From positions 4,094,183 to 4,158,182 of the forward strand of contig VZTJ01004015.1 in the NCBI GenBank assembly GCA_013397795.1: a stretch of 64,000 nucleotides of DNA. Direction: 5' to 3'. The number at the start of each line of letters is the position of its first letter. Position 1 is the first letter of the stretch. Below are positions 37,601 to 50,184 of this stretch, in pieces. The stretch is from Orthonyx spaldingii (lineage: Eukaryota; Chordata; Aves; Passeriformes; Orthonychidae). Made by a program: the position numbers and the translations under genes. Below the pieces are notes generated by a model. It did no database searches, was not told the origin of the DNA, and was given only the letters and a program-made list of their open reading frames with translations.

Positions 37601-40600
37601 TCGGAAACTTTGGGATCAAAGTTGACCGAACCCTCCTTTTACAATTAACCCTCCTCTGAACTCACGCTGATCCTCACCTGTTTGCACCACAACTCACAGA
37701 AAGATGGAAGAGCAACTCCCACAACTCCCAAGATTTTACTTGAAGCTGCATATTCCCGCTTCTCCCTACACCTCCCAAAGCTGCCCAGCTAATTCCCCTT
37801 TAAAAACCATACTCCAAAGCCCCCGCTCTTCTTCTATTGACGTAATTTTAATTACTCCTCCTCTACAGAAATCCACTAAGAAATCTCTCCTTCACTGTTA
37901 GCACACCCCGTCACAGCCTGTTCCAATACTGGTTTGTCACAGCCAGTGAGCCTAAGAACGGCCCTGCTCATGGCACCAGAGCAGCTACTGCCTGACTTTC
38001 CATTAGCTCCTCTGGGTTTGTCCCTGTGCAAGGGATGGCATGACAGAGAAGGCTGCAACCCCCATCCCAAGGCTAATGCCAAGTTTATGAACTAGCTTTC
38101 AGGGCAGATGCAGTTTTCAGATGTGCCTATCCCCTAACTTCAGCTGCTGAAGATCTAGTGACACTGGGGAGAAAGGTGGGGTGTTCCATGTTCTGGGTAA
38201 AACTTCAAGATGAGTGTTTTCAGGAGAGTTTAGATTACTAGACCCAAATATTTCTGAAAATTTTCAAATAAGCTTGTTCTTAACAGGATACCATACCAGT
38301 AAATTTTGAGAGAAGTCCTGCAGTTGTCTTTCTGTTGTATCTTGTCACATGAGAATCATACAGTACTGGTACTAAGTGACAGTCAGAAACTGCTTAGTAA
38401 ATAAGACAAGCCCCAGGCATTGTTTTGCCACTGAAACCTGAAAGGTCCTGGAGGGGCCCAGTGTATTCTGATGTAATGCATCAGGCTGCCAGCATCAGAC
38501 TGAAATCAACAACATGTAATATCCTTTATTACAGTAGACCAGCACGAATTGTGACTTCAGATTTCTGCAATTTTTAAATTGTTTACTTACTTTCGTCACT
38601 TCCTCAGCCCATATCTAGTCAGCATTAAGAGTGGGGGAAGAAAATATAAAAACATACAAACTTAAGACTTTGGTGGTACTCTATTACAGTATGTAATCAC
38701 ACTTTGGCTTTTAACTACTTTCCTGTCCTCAGAACTTGACAGGGATTTGAGCGGTGCTACAACTCAGTTGCCCAAAGCCCTTCACATACAATGAATCTAT
38801 AATGAATATGGATAGCACTACATCTACGTAACAAGTTAGATACTGAAGAGAGTGTGACTTGTAGAACTCATATATTACAAGAATCTACTTAAAACAAGCT
38901 ATTACAATGCAAGACATAACTACTTTAAAAATGACATGAATCAGACAAACTAAATTACCTTAGGAGGAACTTAAGTTACCTTAATGCATTATAATAATGG
39001 AAAACTATGGAAAGCTATTCTCATTTTTACACTGAACTAGATTAATGCTTTCTCTTGCTAGTTTCATTACCAGTTTTCTATTTCACAAGCACTTTCACTG
39101 AAACCTAAATTTAATTAAAAATGCTACAGAGGTATCTCAAATTGAGTATTAAAGTAGCAGCAAGTAGCACAGCAAAATCATAGAACTGCAAGGGATTTAG
39201 TCTAAAGGTTAATTATTTCAGCTTGCTCTTCCAATTCCTTCTTGCAATGTGATTCTTCTTTAACCTTCATCTTCTGCCATTGTAAGATGATAACACAATC
39301 AGGAGTAGGAAGAAATGTGTATAAAGGTTGCAGGAGCAAACTGTAACAAGTTTATTTGCTCCTTTTTTTATCTGATCACAGCTGAGAAATCTGAAACACT
39401 AAATTGAGATCAGACCCAATCTCTGTGCAGATCCAAAGCCCAACCAGAACAGGGTGGACAGCACAGTCTATGCCATATATAAATAATTAATCCCCACTTT
39501 CACAACTATGGTGCTAAAACCAGCTGCAGTAAGGAGTCCTTGCAACAAGTTTAGGATATATTGAACTCTAAGTTAAGCCATTAACTCCTGTGACTTATTT
39601 CAGTTGCAGTTATTTGTAACACATTGCTCGAAGGGAATAATTTCTACATATTCCTGGCTGTTTCACAAAATTCACTTGTGTTCATGTTAAAAAGATAGGA
39701 AAACTAAATAATTCCTTTTCCTCCAGTAGCTGAAAATAATTTCAGAAGTGAAAAATTAACTCCTTTGTAACCTAAGTTTACATTCATAAGATCACAGAAA
39801 TTAGAATACTGTATATTTCAAATTATCAGAAATAATCTGATAAAAACAACATCCAATGCTGTACTGATGTAAGTGTATTTAGTGCATTATACCAATCCAT
39901 TTTAGAATGGAAAACATCAGAACCAAGACCAAAATGAACTGGATAGCAAGAGGAAACATTTGACAGGAAAATGAATGAACACAGGAGGCCAACAAACCTT
40001 TAGCCATTTTACATGCAGCAAGTTGAGCATGTAAGAGACATTTACCATAATGTTATTCTCTTCAGGCTGAGAGGTGTTTAGTTGCTTAAATGTATAGATA
40101 AAAAACAAAAGAAAGTTACAACACTGTGAATACAGCAGGTAAATTGTAGGCACGAAGCACTGCAAGTTTAAGCTAAGACTGTGAAGTGAATACAAATAAA
40201 TAAAATAGTACAGATTTTGACTTTAAACACTAATCTGTTTCAGTTGTACAGTAAGCATGCGACAAGTAATTTTCAAATATTATTTTTCCCAGTTATAAAA
40301 ATATGTAATCACATATAGATATAATTTATCACTTTATCCTGTCAAAGAAAACAGTAAAACATAACAACTTGCATCGTAACTCAATACACTTCACTAGCCT
40401 ATCAGTCCAGCCCTGTCTGTTAGGTTTCTTCCTTTATAAATAAGGGAGCCAGCAGAATATGACCCATTTGCATCACACCCACATCCAGGTAAGGATAAAG
40501 CAGAGCTGCAATTTTGTTATTTCTGCTGGAATTCTACAATCTGATACTTCTTAAACATGCACATTACTGTCAAAATGTAATTAAAATTAAAGTATAGGCA

Positions 40601-42095
40601 AAATACTGAAGAGGTTTAGAGTTTCACACTCTTCCAGCACTAAATTATTTGTGCATAAAACTGCATATTTGCTGTATGAATACTTAGGATCGAGTAGTAG
40701 TAGCAACAATTGGCACCAAGCTCTGGATGCCTGCACTGGTGATGGAACTAACACTTAAGTATCATACATACATATATTATTTTAATACTAGGCTCAAGGG
40801 GAACAATTCTTTATGGTCTTTTCATTGCTTTAGAAAGTAAGGTACATACCAGCTACCACACTACAAAAGAAGCCAATAATAACAACACTTTTTTTTTTTT
40901 TAAGCTTAACTCTGAACAAAGTCATGCAAAGGAATAGTTTACTATTCAGTGCTCCTCTATCCATTGCTTCTAAATTGCACTACTTGCTGATCAAAACCCT
41001 TCTGTGTTCTCCATTCCTAGTCTTACAAATTAAGAAAGCTTGACAAATAGATAAGTAACTCTTTTTGCATAGAATTTACATAAGGGAAAATGCATGCACA
41101 GACTTACAAATACAGATGGTTTAAATACACAGGGACAGTGTGCTTGACAAAGATTGAGACACAAGAGCAGAACTGTCAGGTAGAGATTATGTTGGTTTTT
41201 ACATGGATCATGATTCCAAAGATGAGATGGGCTTCATCTCCAAAGCTCAAGATAATGCCTCTGAGATCTTTCAGGACAAACACCATTTGGAAAAGCCAGC
41301 AAAATCTGACAGTCCTTCTTCTGCCTCTCCATCACGTACACTGTCCCTGTGTATTTAAATTGTCTTAGATTTCTTTACTTGCATCACCCCTACTGTATTA
41401 ACCCTTATAGGGAAAAATCACTTCACTGTCCATCCTTAAACTGCTGCACCTTTAGGAATGCAGTCAAAACATAGCTATGAAAATACTCTAAGTATATCCT
41501 GATGAAACTACATACAGTCAACAGTCTACTCCTTCAATTAGAGCATTTTAAAAGTTTAAAAAGCAGCAACTTTTTTTCTCCATTTCATCTCCTTGAACGA
41601 GCATTTTTTGAGGGAATCAGAATGGTTAAGTGATATGAATTAAAGAGTCTCACCTCTGGTTGGTGGTGTGAAATAGTAAGCAATACATAACGAGAAACCA
41701 CAAACATTTTTGACATAGGGAAGTTAAGTATAGATAGGTTCATCAACTGAATGCAATTATACATACACTTCAACATTTGCAGAGATTCAAGTATTTGTAT
41801 TTACACCCATACTGGCAGGTCATAGCAAGTCATTTTTGGCAGTATAGGCTCATCTAGTATAGAGCAAGAGGAGAATAAGTAAGTTCAACTTGATGGAATA
41901 TTTAGAAGACTAACACCTAGATCAATAACTTGCTTCCATTTGCTTGTGTTCCACTAAGGCATTTCTTACAAAAGTATCCAGAAAAACAACCAGGGTAAGA
42001 AGCTAAGACTGGAAACATAGCCAAGCAGACAAGTTGATAAACACGTATCAGTAAGGCTGAAAGTTACGGACAAACTAAAAAAAACCTCTACTTAC
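34673..42095 (-). other. SH3GLB1: SH3GLB1 intron 5
   Basis: A 7.4-kb GT-AG intron, AT-rich, with short A- or T-rich runs (for example the poly-T at about 40891-40902). I saw no recognisable exon, RNA gene or intact repeat. Confidence 0.75.
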
Positions 42096-42188
42096 TGCAG
42101 CTCGAGCTTCTGCAACTTTTGCCTTCTTCAGTCTGGTTTTTGCAGCATCCAAATCCAGTCTTTTATTTTGTAACAGTTTACGTTCTTT
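42096..42188 (-). CDS. SH3GLB1: SH3GLB1 exon 5: BAR domain helix
   Basis: A 93-bp, 31-codon exon reading KERKLLQNKRLDLDAAKTRL, then KKAKVAEARAA, phase 0 at both ends. Acceptor is CGCTTTCAG; donor is GCA/GTAAGT. It is a lysine-rich helix of the BAR domain that faces anionic membrane in family structures. The end of the exon (VAEARAA) is the least conserved part. Confidence 0.97.
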
Positions 42189-42576
42189 CTGAAAGCGAGT
42201 TACGTTGGTTTGTGAGAATGGGTACACATACTGACAAGCAAAAGACTGTCTACTTGGAAACGTTTTTAATGCAGTATCACATTAAAAAGTTCTTCAGTTG
42301 AAGAGAGAGGCAGAATTGGATCCTAATTATTCTCACACAGTTTATACTCAATATGCATACTTCTAATAGAACAATAGCTACCAAACAAATGTTTTCATCA
42401 TTATTTTGTTTTTACCTTGGCAAAAGAATAGAAAATATACCAAAGACAGAAATTTCACTTGAATTTTTCCATATTACCTTGAGGAAAGTAATAATGTACC
42501 ATTATCTACCACTACATTTTGAAGACTGACAGTTACAATTGGTGTGAAATACTGAAGAATGTACAATTGAACTTAC
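42189..42576 (-). other. SH3GLB1: SH3GLB1 intron 4
   Basis: A 388-bp GT-AG intron; nothing else recognised. Confidence 0.85.
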
Positions 42577-42710
42577 AGTAATAGTTTTGTAGTCTCCTTC
42601 AATAAAGTTTCTTAGGGGAGTGAGAAAGTTTATAGCAGAAGTTTGAATTAGTTCTCTGTCTGCCGTCCCAATTCGCTTTTGTGTTTCTCCACATTTAATG
42701 AGTGCGTTTC
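42577..42710 (-). CDS. SH3GLB1: SH3GLB1 exon 4: BAR domain
   Basis: A 134-bp exon. After two bases completing a Gly codon it reads NALIKCGETQKRIGTADREL, then IQTSAINFLTPLRNFIEGDY and KTIT. It encodes the central BAR helix region. Acceptor is TCCTTTGCAG; donor is ACT/GTAAGT. The phase joins TAT G of exon 3. Confidence 0.97.
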
Positions 42711-44433
42711 CTGCAAAGGAAAGAATACGTTAATCATATGGTTTCATCAGGCAGGAGGTGAACAAAACAGGTTGCTACAGTTAGGAAAGTTTAGGCCAGC
42801 AGTTTGAAAGATAATCCAATGCCATGATAAGGACCTCCAAATTAGAAAAAAAAAAAAACAAGTACAAAAAATCCCAAAACAAATCAAAACAAAAAAAACC
42901 CCACCTCCCCCCAAAAAACGCAGCCCAACCCCCCAAAACTAAACACTAAAAAACTCCAACATAAAAACAAACAAAACTCCCACACCAAAATAAACAACCA
43001 CACAAACACCAAGCCAAACCATTTTTATTATGAACAATCACAGGTCAAGGCAAGATTTCAGTAAGACCACATTGTAGAAATGGCACTAATAATGGCAACT
43101 CCATACTGAATACCTATTTCAGAACTGGATATCATACCTACTTATTTTAACTCAACAACTTCCTCTCCTATACAACATTCTTAAGACAGGAGTAGTTGGT
43201 AGCAAGAAAAAAGCTTATTTAGATACTGGAAAAGAATGTGGTTTTCCTTGCCCCCATCTACACAAACTTCTAAATACGCATTTGTACATTATCCAAACAA
43301 TATTTTGAAATTTAGTTGCAAGTTAGGTATTGAAACTGAAGTTAGTGTATCAAAAGGAATCTCAACAGACTGACACTGCTCAGTTAGAAAGGACACTAAG
43401 TGTTCAGAGAACTAAGATTTTATGACACCACATGAAACCCTAACAGTATCTGTTTGCTAACAGTTTATGTTATTTGCCTGAATTCAAAATATTCTGCAGT
43501 CTAAGGGACAGCATGCCTGTAAGAGCAACTCTATTTGATGTTAAAAAGCAAGACTTGAGGCTGAGGATCAGAAGGAAGGCCACAGATACATAAAATCATG
43601 TGCAAGTAAGAGGAACAAAGCTTGCCATTATTCATTATACATCCATAAGAATTCTATAAAACATTTAGTTTTATTTAATTGGATTTTTGTTTTTTGAAAA
43701 GCAACATCATTATTTACAGACATAAGGAACTCATTCTTCACAGAACAGTTTTCCCTCCCACTGTAATTCTGAAGAAAGAACTAAAGAGAGTGAACTATCA
43801 GACTTTGTATACTATAATACACACAGACCACCTGCATTCTTCAGTTGTTTAAATTAAATTAAGAGCTGAAGCTGTTATCAGCAACTTTAAGAGTTGTAGA
43901 GAACACTAGAATTAGACTTTTAATTAACAGCAGTATAAAAATATTAGAGATAATACCCCCAACCATCCTGTCATAGATATATAAATTTACTAGAGAAGGA
44001 AAAAAATTTAGACTTTGTTCCACACTATTATCCTTATCAAAATATTATATATTAAGAAAAGCAGGAATACTGTACAGTTAGAGAGATTTCTTACTACAGA
44101 AGTTAATTTCAGGTAACGTTTTCACTCCAAACAACAAATCAAATCAATAAATACTGTCAAATGTGCAGATGTGTTCCTTTAACAAGGAAACTAAATTCCA
44201 AAATTAGTTGTTCTGGTAAGAACCCATCCATGAAGATGGATACCATTCCAACCACAGGTTCTGTTTCTAGATGTGCATAGAAACCTCATCGTTGATCTCT
44301 TAATGCTCAGTTATACAGCAATTCAACTCAAACTGATACAAATGTCATTAAACTGTTTTATCTAGAGGAAGACAAGAAATATAATTCTGTATTGTTAAAA
44401 GAGCCTATATCTGTGCTTTTTTTTACTTCTTAC
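42711..44433 (-). other. SH3GLB1: SH3GLB1 intron 3, with G-poor A/C tract
   Basis: A 1.72-kb GT-AG intron. It contains a roughly 175-base stretch (42845-43020) that is almost devoid of G on the plus strand and therefore G/T-rich in the SH3GLB1 pre-mRNA, described separately. Confidence 0.85.
42845..43020. repeat. Low-complexity A/C-rich, G-depleted tract
   Basis: An irregular mixture of A runs and C runs (AACAAA, CCCC, CAAACA-type words) with only four G in about 175 bases. On the SH3GLB1 sense strand it is T/G-rich and has clustered runs of six, three, six and four G within about 40 bases (plus-strand positions about 42898-42935). It shows no simple fixed period. Confidence 0.85.
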
Positions 44434-44562
44434 CATAGGCTGTTCCTGGGCCAAACTCATTCCCAGCATCAACCATATACTGGCCTAGTAACTCTGGATT
44501 ATTCATGCGACTTGGTGCTTTGCGGTCCAGCTTCTCATACACAAATTCTTCTATTCTGGCAT
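44434..44562 (-). CDS. SH3GLB1: SH3GLB1 exon 3: BAR domain
   Basis: A 129-bp exon. It completes an Asn codon from exon 2, then reads ARIEEFVYEKLDRKAPSRMN, then NPELLGQYMVDAGNEFGPGT and AY. It encodes the BAR-domain segment that in endophilins carries the membrane-inserting appendage. Acceptor is CGTTTTTTAG; donor is TATG/GTAAGA. Confidence 0.97.
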
Positions 44563-47119
44563 CTAAAAAACGTTTATTTGAAATAATTAGTGTCATTCAA
44601 AGCACAAGTTAGAAAGAGAAACAGACTAACAAAAAGAAAGGAACACAAAAAAAAGAATTTCAAAATCCAGCCATTAAACTCAACATTAAGTGAACAGTGT
44701 TAAGCTGAAGATCCTGTTCTTGGAAACTGACTGCCTTCCATGTTTGCTGTGCCATGTCCAAGTGTTTCCTAGAGCCATCTGGGAAAGTGAAAACTTATAC
44801 TTTTCTTCTCCATTACCACAGTTACACAACTTTTCAGAATTTTGATCAGAAGCCTTCACAGTAAGAGCAGTAACAGAACACTTCTCCTTAAAAAAAGTCT
44901 TTTGTTCCCCCTCCAGAAAAAAAATCATCAAAATTGTTCACTAGCAGTGTAGGAATTAAGTTCAACAACTACTGTAAGTTCCCTATTAAGATACTCTGAA
45001 AGTCTGATAGCCTCAGAAATTATATCCTCTTTCCCACGCCCCATGCTCCCTTGAAACACTCTGAAAGAAACCATTAAAAGATATTTGAAAATGTTGATAT
45101 TCCCATATTTTCTTAATTTGAGCAATAAAATTATCACAGAAACTTGCCGAGACTGTGAGCATTAATACCCTTCTATCATAATACTAAGCCACAGTGAGCT
45201 TCTTAGGTGGAAAGGCCTCACACACCTAAACAGGGACTCTGTAATTGAAAAAGCAAACTCCTCAGATACAATATCCAATTTCTCTGACCAATTGCTTTCA
45301 TTTCCCATCTAGCTGGCTTCATTTATACAGTCAGTAAGAACTAATTTCAGCCTGCAATAGTCCAGACAACCACAAAGAAGCTTTCCAGTGAACAAACCTG
45401 ACACTTTAATATTACTTGTTATTTAGACAACTTTCAACAGCAGTGGATTAAATAACTACTCTCTCGTGAAGGTCACAAAAATTAATCTAAGACAGACAAT
45501 TATGGGTACCAGTGCATTCCCTGGCAACAAGAGTGAACCAAAAATAACCAAAAGTTATTTGTTTTCTTTACTCAAGTCATACTATTTTTTTTTACTAAAT
45601 CACAAAAGAACTGAAAAGTAATCTAAATTATTGGACTATTACATGGGTCTGATCTATAGGTACAGTCATAAACAGGATTGAAAGGGGTTTTTCCTCCCCC
45701 AGAGAGGGTCACTCCACTAACAACCACCAAAGGCAGCTCTCTGCAGCATGTGATCCTTCTCCCAAGTAGGCCACCAAACAGCTGAAGTTACATTCACAAA
45801 GACCACTGCTCAATGCTGAGTATTTTTAGCCATCAGAAAATGGACTGGTGAGCAGAACTGAGATACTACCATATATTATCCTTCTACTGAAACTTCTTTA
45901 TACACTTCCACTAGCCTCCAGTTAGTGCTTCAATATTCTAAGCCTACAAGTTTCTGAAAAAGTTCAACAGATATTACAAATATTGAACTGAATGAAAAAG
46001 CTATTTCCTCTGGCCTAGACAAAAGCAGCAATTTGAGCTACAATATTCTGCAGGTTCTACTGCATCCTTCCCACAGGATTAGTTGGTTTATTTTTGAAAT
46101 ACTGTTTTAATAGAACTAAAAGATGCAACACGCTTCCAAAGTAATACTTCAAACATCTCTGTAATACAGAGTTTATCTACGTGGCATTAGAGAAGTGCTA
46201 GCAGTGTATGATTTACCTTTACTAATAAATCCTAGCTCAGTATGTCACTGCAAGGAGAATATTTATGTTTTCAGTGCAGGGGGAGTAGCAGCATTATAAT
46301 TTTATCATCAGAGCAACCTAAAAGAGGTTTAGATTTTTTCAGTACAGTAGTTCACCCAGTGAGTAGAGACCAGGTCTTGACTTAAAATCTAGATCTATGC
46401 ACTAAGCAAATTCCTACAGCTCCGAACTCCAGTACAACTGCAGGATGTCTGAAACTGATCTCCTCAACATCACTACTCATAGCAGCAATTTCAGAAACAA
46501 ATACAATTAACATGCCATAAAACTTCGTTTCTTCTGCCCATGTTTTTTTCTGTTACTGTTACAGTAAGACTCAACAGTGACAAAATCATATTTGACACTT
46601 TTTTATATTGCTTAAGTAAGGTGATAGTTCTTTAGTAATGGAATTGTTAAAGACAGGTATTTTAGTTCATCTTGCCTGCTTCAAGCTGATTTGTATTGTG
46701 CAGAGAGTTTAAGTAATGAAACAGTAATGAAGTTTCTTGAGCCACTGTATCTACCCCATGAAGAACTTCAGAGTCCTTACAGCTACCTAAGATATCCAGA
46801 ATCAGAGTGGGAAATTCAATTGAAGAGTAAACAATTCAAAAAACCCATCAACCTAAGACTGAGCAGAGTATGGAACCAATACAAGAGTTTAAAAAACTCT
46901 GTCTAAAGTTTTCCCCACTTGAAAGGCTAAGGAAGTACCAGCAATTGGTAGTGTCTCCAATTCTTACCAGCTCTTCAAAATGTGCTTTCTATAACTGCAG
47001 CCTTCAAATTTTAAAACTGCTAGATTTAGTCATAACTTACACAATAGCTATTGCAGTAACTATTTACATTGGCATATCTGCTAATTCAAAAGAAAACAAA
47101 AATCTGAAGGGCTCCTTAC
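44563..47119 (-). other. SH3GLB1: SH3GLB1 intron 2
   Basis: A 2.56-kb GT-AG intron, AT-rich. A plus-strand open frame at 46691-46906 looks moderately protein-like but begins at a TTG and has no splice or domain support. Confidence 0.8.
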
Positions 47120-47261
47120 TTGGATTAGGCTGCAATAATACTTCTGTTTGCTTCATTATTTTTTCTGTCCACAATTTAGTGCATTCTGCTTTGCTGAGAA
47201 GGTTCTCCAGATGAGCATCCAGTTCAGTCTTCTCTGCTTGACCAAGCTTCTCTTCTGTGAA
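47120..47261 (-). CDS. SH3GLB1: SH3GLB1 exon 2: N-terminal BAR helix
   Basis: A 142-bp exon reading FTEEKLGQAEKTELDAHLEN, then LLSKAECTKLWTEKIMKQTE and VLLQPNP, plus one base of the next Asn codon. It is helix 1 of the BAR domain; the N-terminal amphipathic helix 0 would be in exon 1. Acceptor is TAACTTGCAG; donor is CCAA/GTAAGG. The preceding exon should end with a complete Gln codon. Exons 2-9 together encode about 342 residues, which leaves about 24 residues for the missing exon 1 and matches the usual 365-residue protein. Confidence 0.97.
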
Positions 47262-49820
47262 CTGCAAGTTAGTCAGGTTAAAAATACTCAGTGCATAGAA
47301 ATAATTTTCCAGGACAAATTTAAATCAGTCACTTATAGTAGTTTGAAGATGATGTTTTAAAAGATATAATCATTACCCAGTCATCAATAAAAAACTAAGG
47401 ACAAATTTGAAAGTTATTAAGTTCACCAACACATCAATACTATCAGATAAAAAAGGGGGCAGGCAAGATGAGAAAGGTAATTTATAACATTATGAATAAA
47501 TCCTCTGCTCAACATGGTACTGAGAATTCTCATGTGAAGCATTTTGTCCAATTTTGCACACTGTGTTTTAAAACATGAACCAGAATGAAACAAAGTCCAG
47601 AGGTAATAAAGAAAATTAAAAGATTACTTCAATCTTGTATATTTTGTAATTGTTTGTCAATTCTCCCAGTGTAAAACTTGAAGACAAAACAGATTTCCAT
47701 TCCAGCTACCTTGAATATATTGAAAAAAATGTCCTGTCCAGAGGAAACAGGACAAAAATAGGGAGTTTAAACTTCAGTAAGAAGATTAAAATTATAATCA
47801 GACATTAAAGAAAGCTTCTAAAGACAAGGATTAAAAGCTAAAACAAACTTTCTTGGGAAGTTGTGAAATATATATCTTTGGGAGTAGAAGGTATTTTGCT
47901 TTTTAGAGTAGGACAAACCAATGTTTGATACACTGCTGAGATATAATTGATGCTATTATGCCTTACAGAAACAGTAAGAGACCTCTGCTGTTCTCATCCA
48001 AGCTGTGATTTCAGTGACCATGAAGTACAATATAACTTCATTTAGCTAAATAAACCCATCAGACAATTCATTTCACTTGATACAACATTCATGCCAAGTC
48101 TTACTAACCCACAAGCAGTCTGTTTTTCAAACCCAGACAGGGAGAAGCTACACGTTTCACACCAGGGAACCCAGCAAAGGCGGAAGTGAGGGCTTTGCCT
48201 GCCTCTCTTCAGAGCAGTAGTTCCTCACAACAATGATGATCTCATCCCTTGACAGCATGTTGTTCAAAGCCAGGCATTTTCAGGAGAATCTGGCTTATGA
48301 TTAAGCCTCTAACAAATTTACCAATTACAAACTTAATAGGACTGGAAGCATTCTGACTGTCCAACTTCATTCTTAACGAGTTCTTTGGTGGCCAGTAAGA
48401 AACAGAACACAATAAAAGTAAATTGCACCGTCCAAATTTGTTTTACTTTCCGTCACATGTAGATTAACCAACTTTGATAGCACGCACATCTTGATAAATG
48501 CTTCTGGCATTTGAAGTTCTACATAAAAGCAAACTGCATTCATGAGAAAGTTCAGCTGCCGTACAGGGAAGAAGGGAATTTATTCATGGATGTACTACTA
48601 CTGCTGCTTAAAAGGCTTTTAAAACTATGCCAGGTGTTCTCAAAAACTTTGTACAGATTCATTACAATACAGTAAAGATAGTTCTGGAACTATTTTTTTC
48701 TAATTACAGACAAGACTATTTGTATATAAAATTATTAATATTCCCTATTAATATTTCCCTAAACATTCTCAGCAGCGTGAAGACTGCTTAGTGAAGACCA
48801 CAATGTTCGATTTCACATATACACTTCAATGAAATCACAAGGTCCCATCACAACATCTTACAATGAAGGGTGAAACTGCATCTCCTTTTTTTCCCTTGTC
48901 CAACAAGAAAAGAGAGAGTGGAGGCTGGAAAGGAAGAGTCGGTCTGGGAAGCAGGCAGACCTGGAAGAAGCCAGGAGTAGTGGGGGAAGCATGGAAATAA
49001 CTTCATCACAAAGAGAAGCCACAATGACTGCTTCAAGTTCATTTAAATTTGAACAACAATGTTTCTTGACGAGTTTGCATTTTCAGAGCTCTGCTGTGCT
49101 GCCGATCATTGGTTCTGCTTGAATATTGAGATTTAGGGCAATACATCAGACTGATCAGACCAGATAACAACGCCAATCACGTTCCAAACCCCACTGTAAC
49201 CCAGCGAGAACTGGTAAGAAACCAAAGTGGATTACTATACACTGCCTGGATGCCCATCTCCATACAGGAAATCTGTTCAAGTTTGATTATATAAAGAAAG
49301 GAGATTACAGCTCAAGACAAGCGCTAAGGAACAAAAGACAGCTATAGTGCCCTTACTGCGAAGAAAGGGGAAGACCGAATCGGAAACAACAGGCAATCAA
49401 GCTTAAAAACGATACTAAAGGTGAAACAAACCCAAAAGCCTAAGTAGACACATACTCGACTTTCATGTGTCACATCAGAGCTCGACTTTTACGGATCAGG
49501 CAGCGATATGGACACGTTTCTAGCAGCCAGTAAAACCCAGCTGCTTATTTCAGGCGAGACACACCTTTGTCCTTTGCATGCACAAAGTCCGGCCGTATCT
49601 CCCGGCAGCTGATGCCTGCGCACCTCGCCCCCCCAGTGCTGGCGCCTTCTCCCCTCTCTGCCCGTCTGACCTGGGGCTGCCTCACCCCGCCAGCCTGGTG
49701 AGCCGCCAGGCCTGCCCAGCCCGCGGCCGAAGGGGCCGGCTGGAGGAGGCACTCGCAAGCGCCCATCGCCGCCCGGCCCGGCCCGGCCCGGCCCGGCCCG
49801 GCCCGCGCTCCGGCCTCGCC
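47262..49820 (-). other. SH3GLB1: SH3GLB1 intron 1 (incomplete), becoming CpG-rich
   Basis: Sequence upstream of exon 2. It is AT-rich to about 49.55 kb, then becomes abruptly G+C- and CpG-rich up to the ambiguous base at 49821, as expected just inside the first intron next to a CpG-island promoter. I searched it and the following island for the first exon, expected to encode an N-terminal amphipathic helix of about 24 residues ending in Gln before GT, and did not find it. Frames open through the GC-rich part are composition artefacts. Confidence 0.6.
49771..49805. repeat. (CCCGG)n pentamer tract
   Basis: About seven perfect pentamer units, ending 16 bases before the ambiguous base. Such tracts fold into stable structures and commonly break assemblies. 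Confidence 0.95.
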
Positions 49821-49821
49821 N
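49821..49821. other. Single ambiguous base (N), probable contig join
   Basis: The only non-ACGT position in the window. The sequence on its two sides appears to belong to different genes: the SH3GLB1 upstream region on the left and CPSF7 coding sequence on the right. Confidence 0.8.
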
Positions 49822-49925
49822 GTAGCCAGCGACGAGCGGTGCCGCGTCCTCCTCTCCTCCCTCAAGGATTGCCTGCACGGAATCGAGGCCAAATCCTACA
49901 GCAGCAGCTCTAGCAGCAGCTCCAG
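49822..49925 (+). CDS. CPSF7: CPSF7-like penultimate coding exon (5'-truncated)
   Basis: Open from the base after the N in the frame VASDERCRVLLSSLKDCLHG, then IEAKSYSSSSSSSS, ending with AG of a split Arg codon before GTATTT. The segment is the conserved end of the CFIm59/CFIm68 family (cleavage factor I subunits CPSF7 and CPSF6), just before the arginine/serine-rich domain. DCLHGIEAKSY followed by a Ser run favours CPSF7 over CPSF6. No acceptor precedes it because the sequence changes identity at the N. CPSF7 is a nuclear subunit of the pre-mRNA 3' processing complex and works with NUDT21 at UGUA sites. Confidence 0.85.
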
Positions 49926-50015
49926 GTATTTCCCTGGATCCAGAGAACAGGATCCTCCCCACAGGTGAGTGACTAAAAGGTCACTCCTTGGGTTTTGTCT
50001 CCTCTTTTCCCAAAG
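49926..50015 (+). other. CPSF7: Intron between CPSF7-like exons
   Basis: A 90-bp intron from GTATTT to CCTCTTTTCCCAAAG. Its presence shows that this is a genomic copy and not a processed retrocopy. Such a short intron is typical of GC-rich gene-dense microchromosomes. Confidence 0.85.
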
Positions 50016-50184
50016 GAAAAGACACCGGTCCCGGGAGCGCTCTCCCAGCCGGTCCCGCGAGAGCAGCCGGCGGCACCGGGATCTGCTCCACAGCGACGAT
50101 CGGCACGAGGATTATTTCCAGGAGCGCAGCCGGGAGCACGAGCGGCATCGGGACAGGGACAGAGACAGGGACCGGCACCACTGA
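50016..50184 (+). CDS. CPSF7: CPSF7-like terminal coding exon (RS-like domain)
   Basis: Completes the Arg codon and reads KRHRSRERSPSRSRESSRRH, then RDLLHSDDRHEDYFQERSRE and HERHRD with RD repeats, ending RHH and TGA. It is the arginine/serine/aspartate-rich C-terminus of CPSF7, which binds splicing and 3'-processing factors and TNPO3. The frame is intact with no stop or frameshift. Codon use is strongly G/C-ending, unlike the neighbouring genes, which agrees with an origin in a different isochore. Confidence 0.88.

Noticed and set aside
46691..46906. 71-codon plus-strand ORF inside SH3GLB1 intron 2 with a fairly protein-like composition
   Set aside because: Begins at TTG, has no acceptor/donor pair that fits and no known similarity.
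49489..49962. 157-codon minus-strand ORF crossing the N
   Set aside because: It is antisense to the recognised CPSF7 exon and spans the ambiguous base; the residues reflect GC-rich composition.
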